Source: Promethearchaeota archaeon
Lineage (GTDB): Archaea > Asgardarchaeota > Lokiarchaeia > Sigynarchaeales > SOKP01
DNA: 64,000 nt
NCBI GenBank assembly: GCA_016839845.1
Contig: JAEOTL010000062.1
Location: 15,893 to 79,892, forward strand
Direction: 5' to 3'
The position numbers and the translations under genes were made by a program. How positions within the stretch are numbered: position 1 is the first letter of the stretch; each line of letters starts with the position of its first letter. The notes beneath the pieces were generated by a model. The model did no database searches, was not told the DNA's origin, and worked only from the letters and a program-made list of their open reading frames with translations. Positions 55,474 through 64,000 of the stretch are shown piece by piece.

Positions 55474-56982
55474 ATGAATGAAATTCAAAACTCCTACGAG
55501 GAAATTGAAAACATCGTAGGGACCAAATACGTCACTAATTCTGAACCAATTTGCTATTCCTATTCAATGAATTGTGATTTTACTCTTCAAGGTATCCCAG
55601 ATATTGTTGTAAAACCACGAACTCCTGAGGAAATTTCTGAGATTTTAAAAGTAGCTAATAAATATGGTGTTAAAGTAATTCCCAGAGGTAATGGAGCAGA
55701 TTTAACTGGAGGAGCAAAACCAATAGGAGATGGGGGAATAGTATTAGATGTCACCCGAATGAATAAGATTCTGGATGTTGATGAGGATAATATGATAGTT
55801 ACTGTAGAAGTTGGAATATCTTGGAGTGAATTATGCGAACAATTAAGCAGAGTTGGAAGTGGATACTACACTGGAACCACTGGACCGGCTTCTGGATTCT
55901 CTGCTTCGATTGGCGGGGGCCTTTCCAATAATACAGTGGGGGGGGGTGGAGCTGCTATGTATGGAGCTGTCACAGAACAGTGTGTTGGGTTAGAAGTCGT
56001 ATTACCAACAGGAGAGATAATCTACACTGGAGCAAAAGCTAATTCTTTTCGTGACAAACCCTTTACTAGATTTGGATTAGGAGCAGATTATTCTGGTATC
56101 TTTTTAGGTGATGTTGGAATCCATGGTGTAAAAACGAAAGCATCCATGAATTTATTTCCCCTTCCAGAATATCGAGGATATGCCACCTATGTAGTTAAAA
56201 AAACTAAAGAGGAGATTCCTGCAGAACGTGTGTCAAATTTGATGATGAAATGGCAACACCAAAGATTGCCATTACATGATTTCTTCTATTATACTCCCAA
56301 TAATGTGAGTGGTTTAGTATCCCGAAATATTGCCAAAGGCTTAGCCAATAAGAAAGTCAGAGGTGGTGTTTTATATTACACTACTGTTGCCGACACTCAA
56401 AAACAATTAGATTATAATATTGAGAGAATCGAAAAACTAGCAGATGAAGCTGAATTTGAAAGGTTAGGAGATACAATAGAGGAGGGTAATATTGGTAAAT
56501 GGTTTTATGAAGAAGATGGAAAATGGCAATGGTCTGATAATAGTTGGCAAGGTGGGTTTATCTTTTCAATGAGTGCTTGTTTGAAAGCTCCTACAAATCT
56601 TTTACCTGCATACCGTGATATGTATGATAGATGGCAACAAAGAAATTTTGCGAAAATGCAAGAAATAGGACCTGGTGGAAGTGCTGGTTTTATAGCATTT
56701 GGTGTTAATCCCTATTACATTGATGTTGCGGGTGGTGCGGGACTTATAAGTACTATAGAACATCGAGAAAAACAACAGGAAATATGGAAAGATCTCATTA
56801 TCACCCAGATAAAGGAGTTAGGGGGTGTACACTATTGGATGGGAGAAATAATCGGTAGAGCCTTAGTTGATTCGGGAGCATTAACAGAAGAATACTACAA
56901 TTTCATGATTACGATAAAGAAAGCCCTCGATCCCAATAGAATACTAAGTCCTGGAAAATTCTATTTAACTGATAATTATTAA
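55474..56982 (+). CDS. FAD-linked oxidase (GlcD/Dld-like), divergent copy
   Basis: A 502-aa oxidase, the most distant of the five copies. It has a normal ATG start (MNEIQNSYEEIENIVG), which aligns with the ISKVK/MSKVK starts of its paralogues, then IPRGNGADLTGGA, GPASGFSASIGGGLSNNTVGGG and DPNRILSPGKFY. The substrate domain lacks the TCHK element found in the others and has SACLKAPT instead. An HdrD-like gene follows after 13 bases, making a two-subunit dehydrogenase operon like that at 27-29.7 kb. Confidence 0.85.
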   Translation: MNEIQNSYEEIENIVGTKYVTNSEPICYSYSMNCDFTLQGIPDIVVKPRTPEEISEILKVANKYGVKVIPRGNGADLTGGAKPIGDGGIVLDVTRMNKILDVDEDNMIVTVEVGISWSELCEQLSRVGSGYYTGTTGPASGFSASIGGGLSNNTVGGGGAAMYGAVTEQCVGLEVVLPTGEIIYTGAKANSFRDKPFTRFGLGADYSGIFLGDVGIHGVKTKASMNLFPLPEYRGYATYVVKKTKEEIPAERVSNLMMKWQHQRLPLHDFFYYTPNNVSGLVSRNIAKGLANKKVRGGVLYYTTVADTQKQLDYNIERIEKLADEAEFERLGDTIEEGNIGKWFYEEDGKWQWSDNSWQGGFIFSMSACLKAPTNLLPAYRDMYDRWQQRNFAKMQEIGPGGSAGFIAFGVNPYYIDVAGGAGLISTIEHREKQQEIWKDLIITQIKELGGVHYWMGEIIGRALVDSGALTEEYYNFMITIKKALDPNRILSPGKFYLTDNY

Positions 56983-56995
56983 TAGGTGAAAAATT

Positions 56996-58219
56996 ATGGT
57001 TGAGACAAAAGAACCATTAGAAAATTTAAGTAATCTTAAAGATGCTGCTTTAGCATGTGCTCAATGTGGACAGTGCAGAGTGAAAAATTTTCCTGCTAAA
57101 GGGATATTTTATAGTTGTCCCGTGTATAAAACTAATAGTTTATGGGAACCCCTTAATGCTCGTGGCAAGAACCTTATCATGAAAGGTCTTCTTTGGGGAC
57201 ATTTAAAATTGAGTCAAGAAATAAGTGATATAATATTTCAGTGTACACTCTGTGGTCTATGTAAAGAGGCTTGTTTTACCTCTCATAACGAAAATTTTGA
57301 TTTTCCACTCTCTCACCTCATGGATCATGTTAATACTTTTGAAGCTCTAAGAGCTGATTTAATAGCAGCAGGTTACCCAATAGAATCTCAAGTTCCTATG
57401 AATAAAGCGATGGTTGAGTTATATAATCCTTATGAACGGGATAATAAAGAAAAAACTAAATGGACAGAGGAATTAGATTTCAAAGTTAAAGATGCTTCGA
57501 AGGAAGATGCTGAAACTCTCTATTTTGTGGGGTGTACTTCAGCATTAACTCCTCAAATTAAACAAGTTGCAGTAGCCACTGCTAAATTATTTAACAAACT
57601 AGGAGTGGATTTTTCCGTATTTGGAGAACATGAAGTTTGTTGTGGAAGTGTAGGCATGAGAACTGGTGATAGAAAATCCTTTGAAAAAGTTGCTGAAGAA
57701 AACACCAAATTATTTAGGGAAAAGGGAATCAAGAGAATTGTTACTAGTTGCGCGGGATGTTATAGAACATTTAAAAAGGATTATGGAGATAAATTAGAAG
57801 GTACAGAAATTCTCCACTCTATCGAATTCCTAGATGATTTGATTTCTAAGAATGATATCAAGTTAAAAAACTTAGATATCAAAACCACATACCATGATCC
57901 CTGTCATATTGGACGACATATGGGATTATATGAAGAACCACGAAATCTACTCAGAAAAGTAGCAGATCTTACTGAAATGAAGACTAATCGCTTTGCTGCA
58001 ATGTGTTGCGGTGCGGGAGGTGGAGTAAGAAAAGGTTTTCCAGAATTATCCATGGACATGGCTAAAAACAGGATACAAGAAGCAGAAGAAACAGGAGCAG
58101 AATATTTAGTAAGTACATGCCCATTCTGTTACAGAAATCTATCTGATGCTATAGAAGAACTTAACTCAAATCTTAAAATGGTAGATTTAGTAGAACTAAT
58201 ATTAGAATCTATTTCATAA
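56996..58219 (+). CDS. HdrD/GlcF-like iron-sulfur (CCG-domain) protein
   Basis: A 407-aa partner of the preceding oxidase with GGTGA six bases before its ATG. It has two [4Fe-4S] motifs (CAQCGQC with a later CP; CTLCGLCKEAC) and two CCG domains (HEVCCGSVGMRTG with TSCAGCYR; CCGAGGG with CPFCYRNL). Relative to the copy at 27 kb it has an insertion after the second cluster motif (around HNENFDFPLSHLMDHVN). The two proteins are otherwise closely alike. It would carry electrons from the flavoprotein to an unknown carrier. Confidence 0.85.
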   Translation: MVETKEPLENLSNLKDAALACAQCGQCRVKNFPAKGIFYSCPVYKTNSLWEPLNARGKNLIMKGLLWGHLKLSQEISDIIFQCTLCGLCKEACFTSHNENFDFPLSHLMDHVNTFEALRADLIAAGYPIESQVPMNKAMVELYNPYERDNKEKTKWTEELDFKVKDASKEDAETLYFVGCTSALTPQIKQVAVATAKLFNKLGVDFSVFGEHEVCCGSVGMRTGDRKSFEKVAEENTKLFREKGIKRIVTSCAGCYRTFKKDYGDKLEGTEILHSIEFLDDLISKNDIKLKNLDIKTTYHDPCHIGRHMGLYEEPRNLLRKVADLTEMKTNRFAAMCCGAGGGVRKGFPELSMDMAKNRIQEAEETGAEYLVSTCPFCYRNLSDAIEELNSNLKMVDLVELILESIS

Positions 58220-58355
58220 ATAAATTCTTTACATATTTTTTTTATTTCATTAAAACTTGTTCTCTTTGGTCTGTTTTTAGATATATATAAAACTATTTAT
58301 AGTAAACTTTCAAGTCTGAAGAAAAAAAGTATTAATTTTAAGAATTCAGAATTAA

Positions 58356-59408
58356 TTATGCTTCCTGTTTTTCCGTCTGGGGGACATCTTTTCTTTCTGG
58401 TACAGTAGATTTGTCTTTATCTTCTCTGAACCATTTTACAGGTCTACGTTCACGAGGCACCATTCCTTCTTGCTTAAATTTAGGATAACCTAAGCATAAT
58501 GAACTAGCCGCAAACCAAGGAGGTTCTATTCCCAATTCCTTACTCAAAGTTGGGTGAACACTAGCCCCCCATGCAAAAAAACCTGACCATGTAGCTTTAA
58601 TACCTAAGGAATTTGCAACCAGATTCATTGTCGAACCACAAATACCAATACTCATTTGAGGTCTACCAATTGACCTTTCATCAGCAAGAAGTAGTATTAT
58701 CGCAGGTGCCCCCAAACTTGGGACCAAACCTCCTTCCTTACTAACTGTGCCCATTCCTCCGAAAATTATTCTCGGATCAACACCTCCTACATTTGGAGGA
58801 GGTCCTTTGACCATACCTTCTAGTGCTTTTACAGAATTATCATTAAGATATGCATTATATACTTGGCTAATTGAATTAATCCCTGCTTTGTTGATTTCCC
58901 TTATCATTTCTTTATTTGTAATAACTACGAATTGCCAAGGTTGACAATTACCTCCACTTGGGGCAAATCTACCTGCTTCTAAAATTCTTTGAATGATAGA
59001 TTCTGGAACTGGGGTATCTTTAAAATTTCTCACGCTTCGTCTAGTAAGCACCAGCTTTTCAATTTCATTCCATTCTGTAGGATTTCCTTCAATATCTTTA
59101 GGCTCAAGAGGCATTTCAGGGGGTAATGGATACGGTAAAGTTTTAAAGACTCCTGCATCTACATGATAAGAGTCAATTATTGAAATAGCATCATTCGGAC
59201 ATGCAATCTTGCAGTTATAACAGCTAAAACATGCGTAATTTTCTTTTAAGATCGGGTATCCATCTTCATTTTTTTCCCAGCATTGAAAGGGGCAGTTTTG
59301 CATACACAATTCGCATTTGTTACATTTTTCCTCATCTACTTTCATAACACCCATATGAATATTATCCATATTTGGGCGTAAGATATCTTTTACATCTTCC
59401 CATGGCAT
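58356..59408 (-). CDS. Ferredoxin-nitroreductase fusion protein (copy A)
   Basis: A 350-aa protein. Residues ~28-75 form a 2x[4Fe-4S] domain (CNKCELCMQNC; CFSCYNCKIAC). A nitroreductase domain follows (TRRSVRNFKDTPVPES, APSGGNCQPWQF), with a longer middle than the copy at 15.5 kb and a C-terminal tail rich in charged residues. It likely uses reduced ferredoxin clusters and FMN to reduce an unknown acceptor. It is next to copy B (160-base gap) in the same orientation. Confidence 0.85.
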   Translation of the reverse strand: MPWEDVKDILRPNMDNIHMGVMKVDEEKCNKCELCMQNCPFQCWEKNEDGYPILKENYACFSCYNCKIACPNDAISIIDSYHVDAGVFKTLPYPLPPEMPLEPKDIEGNPTEWNEIEKLVLTRRSVRNFKDTPVPESIIQRILEAGRFAPSGGNCQPWQFVVITNKEMIREINKAGINSISQVYNAYLNDNSVKALEGMVKGPPPNVGGVDPRIIFGGMGTVSKEGGLVPSLGAPAIILLLADERSIGRPQMSIGICGSTMNLVANSLGIKATWSGFFAWGASVHPTLSKELGIEPPWFAASSLCLGYPKFKQEGMVPRERRPVKWFREDKDKSTVPERKDVPQTEKQEA

Positions 59409-59568
59409 AATTACGATAATCTCGTTTTAAGTTTACTCTGAATCATAATTTTAAAGTTATAGAATATTAAATTCCCACTCTTTTAAACTTTATACCATTC
59501 TTTAAATATAATTAGCTCTAAACTCAGAGTGTTAATGTATAGAAAAAAAAAGGATTAAATAAAGTTAA

Positions 59569-60621
59569 TCATGCTTCTTGTTTACTTTTTGTGGTAGTTG
59601 CTACTTTTTCTTCTATTTCAACTCCTTCTTTACCCTCTCGGAACCAAGATACGGGTCTTCTTTCACGCGGTACTATCCCCTCTTGTTTAAATTTTGGATA
59701 ACCTAGGACTAATGAACTAGCAACGTACCATGGTTTTTCAATACCAAGTTTTTTCTTTATTGGTTGAGAGAAATTAACACCTCCAGCAATAAACCCAACC
59801 CAGCAAGCTTTTATTCCCAGAGAATTTGCGACTAGATTCATATTCTGACCGCATATACCAAGGTTTAAATCAGCACTTCCTATAGCTCTTTCATCAGCAA
59901 GTAATAATATCACAACAGGTGCATCCATACTGGGATAAAGTTCTTTATGTTTCGCTATTGTGCCAAAACCTCCAAGCATAACCCGTGGATCGAAAGATTG
60001 AACACTTAATGGGGGTCCTTCTACCATACCTGCTAAACCTTTAACTGAAGTATCGTTCATATACATTCGATAAAAATTCGCGAGTAAATTTTTGGATACG
60101 TTGTCAATTTCAGCAATTAATGCTTTATTGGTAATAACAATAAATCTCCATGGTTGACAATTACCCCCACTTGGAGCAAATCTACCCGCTTCTAAAACCC
60201 TCTGAATTAAAGATTCTGGGATAGGTTTGTCTTTAAAATTTCTCACACTTCGGCGGGTAAAAATAGCTTTCTCAATTTCATTCCATTCTGTTGGATTTCC
60301 CTCAGCATCTTCTGGTTCAAGAGGCATTTCAGGGGGTAAAGGATATGGCTCTGTTTTCCAGAATCCCGCGTCTACATGATAAGAATCAATTATTACCATC
60401 GCATCATTAGGACATGCGACTTTACAGTTGTAACAACTAAAACATGCGTATTCCTCTTTCATAACGGGAAAACCTTCTTTATTTTTTTCCCAGCACCGGA
60501 ATGGACAGTTTTGCATACACAATTCACATTTATTACATTTATCCTCATCTACTTTCATAACACCCATATGAATATCATCCATATTTGGGCGTAAAATATC
60601 TTTTACATTTTCCCAAGGCAT
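59569..60621 (-). CDS. Ferredoxin-nitroreductase fusion protein (copy B)
   Basis: A 350-aa tandem paralogue of copy A, identical in length and order: CNKCELCMQNC and CFSCYNCKVAC clusters, then TRRSVRNFKDKPIPES and APSGGNCQPWRF. The ferredoxin part is nearly the same in both copies, while the FMN domain differs in the region around residues 190-260 near the substrate side. The pair may thus share electron supply but not substrate. An AGGAGAA site lies before the ATG. Confidence 0.85.
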   Translation of the reverse strand: MPWENVKDILRPNMDDIHMGVMKVDEDKCNKCELCMQNCPFRCWEKNKEGFPVMKEEYACFSCYNCKVACPNDAMVIIDSYHVDAGFWKTEPYPLPPEMPLEPEDAEGNPTEWNEIEKAIFTRRSVRNFKDKPIPESLIQRVLEAGRFAPSGGNCQPWRFIVITNKALIAEIDNVSKNLLANFYRMYMNDTSVKGLAGMVEGPPLSVQSFDPRVMLGGFGTIAKHKELYPSMDAPVVILLLADERAIGSADLNLGICGQNMNLVANSLGIKACWVGFIAGGVNFSQPIKKKLGIEKPWYVASSLVLGYPKFKQEGIVPRERRPVSWFREGKEGVEIEEKVATTTKSKQEA

Positions 60622-60892
60622 AATTCAATTATTCTCCTTAAATATTGCTCTTAGTCATAAATATTAAGTTATAAAATATTAAATCAGCAATATTTTAAAC
60701 TTTATACAATTTATAAAAAATTAAAATTGCAATCTGGTTTAAAGCATAAAATAAGGGGGATTATTAATAAAATTTTCAATGACATTTACAGATTTTTCAT
60801 GCCTAGAATTTTATCAAAATCCCAAAAATTATTAGAGACTGAACACATAATTATTTTAGAAAATATTAGTATGAAAATTAAGGAGATAAATA

Positions 60893-61135
60893 TTGGCTCG
60901 GATATCTGTTGAAATGGATTTCATGGTAGAATTAGTTGATTTTAAACTACGATCACTTAAAGGAGAAATAGGTAAAATTCTAAAAAAATGGGATTATAGC
61001 TCATCAAATGTATTCTTAGAACATGCTAAGAATGGAACTTTAAATGAGGCTGAAGAAGACGCAATTATTCTTAAAAATCTTCAAGACCAAATCGAAGAAT
61101 TGACTCAAAAAAAGCAAACATGGAAAAGCGATTAA
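60893..61135 (+). CDS. Small helical protein, putative antitoxin (TTG start)
   Basis: An 80-aa charged helical protein (ARISVEMDFMVELVDF, then LQDQIEELTQKKQ) that I do not recognise. The TTG start is supported by AAGGAGA (60880-60886) at seven-base spacing. Its stop overlaps the start region of the next gene. Such a small helical gene translationally coupled to a TumE-like toxin would fit an antitoxin, but this is inference. Confidence 0.55.
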   Translation: MARISVEMDFMVELVDFKLRSLKGEIGKILKKWDYSSSNVFLEHAKNGTLNEAEEDAIILKNLQDQIEELTQKKQTWKSD

Positions 61136-61497
61136 TGTCCGCCATTGATAAACTCAATAAAGCTAGACATCTCCTTGAGCAATCCTTAGACGATCTGATT
61201 ATTTTTCTCTCGATTAATATTGATTTCAAGCGACTCCATGTTATTCTAAAAGATGGTATAGAGCTTTTTATTGTATACAATGATTACGAGGAATATAGTT
61301 ATTCTTTCATTTTTTCTAAATTAGAACTTGATCGCTGTAGATTTGATAATTTTGATAAAGTATGGGATGTTTCAACAAAACCACATCATTTCCATCCAAG
61401 ATATAAAAAAGAAGCAATCAAAAGCAATATGACGGGAAATCCTGATTTAGATGTCTTATTATTATGTAAATTATTTAAATTAGGAAATTTACATTGA
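61120..61497 (+). CDS. TumE-like toxin candidate
   Basis: A 125-aa protein (or 120 aa from the ATG at 61135, which overlaps the upstream TAA as TAATG). The segment YSYSFIFSK ... RFDNFDKVWDV followed by KPHHFHPRYKKEA resembles the YHYQ...RWDN...PHHPH pattern of TumE/DUF6516-type toxins. The resemblance is moderate and the family assignment tentative. Together with the 80-aa gene it forms a two-gene, overlapping unit. Confidence 0.5.
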   Translation: MEKRLMSAIDKLNKARHLLEQSLDDLIIFLSINIDFKRLHVILKDGIELFIVYNDYEEYSYSFIFSKLELDRCRFDNFDKVWDVSTKPHHFHPRYKKEAIKSNMTGNPDLDVLLLCKLFKLGNLH

Positions 61498-61499
61498 AG

Positions 61500-61732
61500 G
61501 TTATAATTGAAGTTAACCTTTTGCTTTACAAGCCAGTTGTCAATAAAATCAACAGATCTCTGTAAAAAAGTTTCGGATATTCTCAAAAGGAATATGTAGG
61601 GAAATAAATAATATCCTAATTTTAAATGAGTTAGTTTATACATCATATCATCACCAAATTTACCTCGATCGAGAATTTAAATAAATGAAATTGAAAACAA
61701 ACTACCGAAAATTTCGATGATAAAATTTATAT
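61500..61732 (-). pseudogene. Decayed longin-like domain fragment
   Basis: On the minus strand this stretch reads FIIEIFGSLFSISFI, a stop codon, then ILDRGKFGDDMMYKL and YYLFPYIFLLRISETFLQRS, matching in order the family pattern xxELFSSFLSAFTSF ... LDRAKFGDDLILMES ... YLFKGQTYPATQRL of the TPR proteins at 37-50 kb. The N-terminal TPR part, the first two strands and the end of the domain are missing, and an in-frame stop interrupts it. Its 3' end is antisense to the end of the TumE-like gene. It is a relic of this expanding family. Confidence 0.6.
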
Positions 61733-62087
61733 ACGAATGATGTGATATAATTACTATTATGAGTCGAGTCACATGGAATTTTCAATTGCTCCCCTTTCAG
61801 CAAGGGCTTTGTTATAGCGTAAGCTCTATTCATTGAATGCATAAATCTCGTCTCGAATCGTCTCTTGGTTTCTCTGCTTTTCCTGTCCACGTTTCCATTT
61901 TGCGTCATCTTATTGTAATACTTTCCTTCTATTATGTATTATTGAACAACATAAATCTTTGAGCATATTTATGTATATCTTGAATTGAGTGTAGTTTAAC
62001 TGAAATATCCATCTCATGAACATATGGGATGATTGATAGGGCTATAAGAATTCTATTAAGATTAGATTAGGTACATATTATAAAGAA
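61733..62087. other. Intergenic stretch, no supported gene
   Basis: About 355 bases between the decayed fragment and tRNA-Gln. A 68-codon open frame on the minus strand (61702-61908) has no ribosome binding site and overlaps the decayed fragment, so I do not call it. Base composition at 61760-61910 is less AT-rich than the flanks, so a small RNA or transposase relic is possible but I see no firm structure. Confidence 0.4.
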
Positions 62088-62160
62088 ACCTTTGTAGTGT
62101 AGAGGCCAAACACACCGAGCCTTGAACTCGGTAACACATGTTCGAATCATGTCAAGGGTA
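62088..62160 (+). tRNA. tRNA-Gln (anticodon TTG)
   Basis: A full cloverleaf folds from 62088: acceptor ACCTTTG/CAAGGGT (one T-G pair), D arm GTGT/ACAC with GG in the loop, anticodon stem CCGAG/CTCGG with loop CCTTGAA, T arm ACATG-TTCGAAT-CATGT, and discriminator A at 62160. The anticodon in positions 34-36 is TTG. The A1-U72 pair fits archaeal tRNA-Gln. CCA is not encoded. Oddly, position 33 is C rather than the near-universal U. The length is 73 bases without an intron. Confidence 0.8.
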
Positions 62161-62214
62161 TACCAAAAAATAATAGGTTTAAATAAAAAAAATTAAAAAT
62201 GGAGGTGAAGAAGA

Positions 62215-62736
62215 ATGAATGTTTCAGGCGCGTTAAAACAAATCAAGCAACTCAAAAACGAGTTGAAGAGAAAAATTAAGATGAGAAAAGAGAATTTTTT
62301 TGTGGTGATTCCCAAAGAAAGTACCTTAGAAGGTTTTAAAGAGCAGAATGCGAAGGAAACTAATTTTGTAGATTTTGAAAAAATAACAAGCGAGATCAAT
62401 GAACTATCAGAAGCAATAAGTAACTTAAGAGAAAAAGTCTTGAAAACCAATATTAGCATCCAAGTAGAGTTAGATGGGAAGTCTGTGACTTTATCCCGGT
62501 TAAAATTAATGATCGACGACATAAGAAGTGAACTTGCTCAACTTGATGGAATAAACGAGAAAGATATATTCGGTTCAAGAAGAAGGCGAATAGCGACCAG
62601 CGAAGAAGAAGAAAAAGAGATTATACAGCTTACTGATATAGAGCTTGAAAAGCGCATTATAATTCTCGAAGAGAGAAAGATCAAACTTGAGAACATCTTA
62701 GAAACTCAGAATGCAACTACACAATTAGTGGATTAG
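62215..62736 (+). CDS. Coiled-coil protein, possibly DIP1984-like
   Basis: A 173-aa charged helical protein with a near-perfect GGAGGTGA ribosome binding site before the ATG. Long coiled-coil stretches flank a middle segment (NELSEAISNLREKVLKTNIS, then LDGKSVTLSRLKLMIDD) that resembles the N-T-N...DGRTLTEAL...RD pattern of the small DIP1984 family, whose function is not settled. It follows tRNA-Gln by 54 bases. The family link is weak. Confidence 0.6.
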   Translation: MNVSGALKQIKQLKNELKRKIKMRKENFFVVIPKESTLEGFKEQNAKETNFVDFEKITSEINELSEAISNLREKVLKTNISIQVELDGKSVTLSRLKLMIDDIRSELAQLDGINEKDIFGSRRRRIATSEEEEKEIIQLTDIELEKRIIILEERKIKLENILETQNATTQLVD

Positions 62737-63116
62737 ATTAGTTGACAGATATCATACTCATCTATTTATCGAATTTCATTCGTTATTTCAGGTGAGCGGT
62801 TGGTTCGACGAACAAAAGGACTCGAAGCTCCCTGTAAAAGCTTAGGATTTAAGTGCAATTATCGTGAAATGAAGACTTATGAATTAAAAATTAAGGCTTA
62901 TATCTTAAGATTTCTTAGTCGTTCCAACTGTATTCACTTATTTTTACACTTTTTTTTTGGATTTTAATTATGATTTTATGATTCATAGTTTATGGATTTA
63001 AAATAAATGAAGAAGGGTTTCCTTAAAAGCATTTAGTACAAGAACATCAAATCAACAATTTATTATGTTTTATACTATTCTTTAAAAATAAAAATACTAC
63101 TAAGTTTTGAAAAATT
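62737..63116. other. Intergenic stretch, no supported gene
   Basis: A 380-base gap. A short open plus-strand frame ends near 62968 (with TTG around 62801), but no convincing start or family pattern is seen. Local inverted repeats include GTTCG-A-CGAAC near 62803-62813 and AAGCT/AGCTT near 62826-62842. The last ~100 bases are an AT-rich leader to the acyl-CoA ligase gene. Confidence 0.35.
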
Positions 63117-64000
63117 ATGTCATTTGAAACAATCGGAAAAAAAATAGCAGAAAAGAATAGAATTACTCCCACAACCAGTTTTGCTGATTTAGTAAAAACG
63201 AAAGCAGAAATAGTCGGGGATAAAGTTTTTCTAACATTCGTTAGAGATTTTGACAAAGGTATCGATGAAGACTATACATATCGCGATATGCATCTACAAT
63301 CCAACCGAGTCGCCAACGCTCTATTGAAAGCAGGGTTGAAACGAGGAGATGGTATTTCTCTTTATCAAATCAATAGTCCTGAATTCCTATTTGTATTATT
63401 TGGTGCTTGGAAAATCGGAATTTATACAGTACTTGTGAATACCGGATTGAAAGGTGATGGACTACAATACATTGTAGATCATAGTGACAGTAAACTTATT
63501 GCAACTCATTGGTCACTACTTGATAATGTTCTAAAGATAAAGGATCAGCTTCCAAAAATTGAGCATATAATTGTAGATTTGAATGAAGCACCTAAAGATT
63601 TTAAATTACCTGAGGGAGTAATATCTCTTCAAAAATTTATGGATGTATCTGATGAAGATACTGATGTTAAAATTAATCCAAATGATATGGCTACTCTAAT
63701 CTATACTTCTGGAACAACAGGACTTCCTAAAGCCACTACCTTTTTTCACAGAGGTATGTATGGACTTGTTCTCATTGGAGTAATGATATGGGCTAGTAGA
63801 ATAGCACAACCTGGCTTTAAACTTTTTACATGCTTACCTTTATTTCATGGAAACGCACTTCAATTATGCACTATGCCTGGGTATTATGGTGAAGTCCCTG
63901 TCGTGTTATCTAAGCGATTTTCCGCTTCAAGACACTGGGATATAGTACGAAAATATGAAGTGACAACTTTTAATACTTTAGGTTCAATGCCACAGTATCT
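63117..64000 (+). CDS. Acyl-CoA synthetase, FATP-like (3' partial)
   Basis: The frame is open from the ATG at 63117 to the window end (about 294 codons). It is an ANL-family ligase: Y-T-Y-R-D-M-H-L-Q-S-N-R-V-A-N-A-L at the N terminus, the P-loop YTSGTTGLPKAT near residues 196-207, and PLFHGNALQ after it, which resembles bile-acid/fatty-acid transport-type (SLC27-like) ligases. The C-terminal hinge and catalytic lysine lie outside the window. It differs from the ligase at 11 kb, so the two are not recent duplicates. Confidence 0.85.
   Translation, partial: MSFETIGKKIAEKNRITPTTSFADLVKTKAEIVGDKVFLTFVRDFDKGIDEDYTYRDMHLQSNRVANALLKAGLKRGDGISLYQINSPEFLFVLFGAWKIGIYTVLVNTGLKGDGLQYIVDHSDSKLIATHWSLLDNVLKIKDQLPKIEHIIVDLNEAPKDFKLPEGVISLQKFMDVSDEDTDVKINPNDMATLIYTSGTTGLPKATTFFHRGMYGLVLIGVMIWASRIAQPGFKLFTCLPLFHGNALQLCTMPGYYGEVPVVLSKRFSASRHWDIVRKYEVTTFNTLGSMPQY

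Noticed and set aside
60727..60912. A 61-codon plus-strand open frame with a TTG start
   Set aside because: No ribosome binding site, composition like intergenic DNA, and it overlaps the well-supported 80-aa gene at 60893.
61702..61908. A 68-codon minus-strand open frame
   Set aside because: It overlaps the longin-like relic in another frame, has no clear ribosome binding site and no recognisable motif.
31857..62043. GATTGATAGGGCT at 31857 and 62031, resembling part of the FadH upstream element
   Set aside because: Only a short core matches, and the orientation relative to genes differs; chance is likely.
43018..63032. TTTCCTTAAAAGC shared upstream of the oxidase at 43 kb and the ligase at 63 kb
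   Set aside because: A 13-base match is expected by chance many times in an AT-rich 64-kb window, and the flanks do not align.
1..64000. CRISPR arrays or insertion sequences
   Set aside because: I saw no regularly spaced direct repeats and no transposase-like ORF; the repetition present is due to paralogous genes.

Overview
This window is AT-rich archaeal DNA, most probably from an Asgard archaeon of the Lokiarchaeia type. That assignment is inference from gene content: many paralogous TPR proteins ending in a roadblock/longin-like domain, a PH/GRAM-like zinc-ribbon protein, large families of FAD-linked oxidases and HdrD-like iron-sulfur proteins, acyl-CoA synthetases, and GGTGA/GGAGG-type ribosome binding sites. 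No rRNA or other decisive phylogenetic marker is present.

Layout. 1-16 kb: the tail of an alkyl-sulfatase-like hydrolase, hotdog thioesterases, two tandem MFS exporters, a GNAT protein, two histidine phosphatases, hydrolases, an acyl-CoA ligase/esterase pair and a stand-alone longin-like protein. 15.5-18.3 kb: a ferredoxin-nitroreductase, a candidate structured RNA, and an arsenic module (MarR-type regulator plus ArsM) whose two promoters share an operator-like motif. 18.3-20.4 kb: a PH/GRAM-like protein and a dsrEFH/tusBCD-like trio. 20.4-26.9 kb: three FadH/old-yellow-enzyme paralogues, two of them sharing a duplicated upstream element. 27-33.5 kb: an HdrD-like protein and three FAD-linked oxidases with a 51-aa membrane protein between them. 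33.6-50.5 kb: one membrane-anchored and six TPR-fused longin-like proteins flanking a sulfatase, a Doc-type toxin module and a fourth FAD oxidase. 50.6-60.6 kb: a coiled-coil zinc-ribbon protein, a GPH-type transporter, a nucleoside hydrolase, a thiolase, a fifth FAD oxidase with its own HdrD-like partner, and two more ferredoxin-nitroreductases. 60.9-64 kb: a TumE-like toxin pair, a decayed longin-like fragment, tRNA-Gln(TTG), a coiled-coil protein and a second acyl-CoA ligase cut by the window end.

Metabolically, the acyl-CoA ligases, thioesterases, thiolase, FadH-like reductases, FAD oxidases with CCG-domain partners and ferredoxin-nitroreductases suggest a lipid or organic-acid redox economy (inference). 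The most unusual signals are apparent AUU/AUC initiation in FAD-oxidase paralogues, the expanded and recombining TPR/longin-like family, and the structured RNA at about 16.35-16.49 kb.
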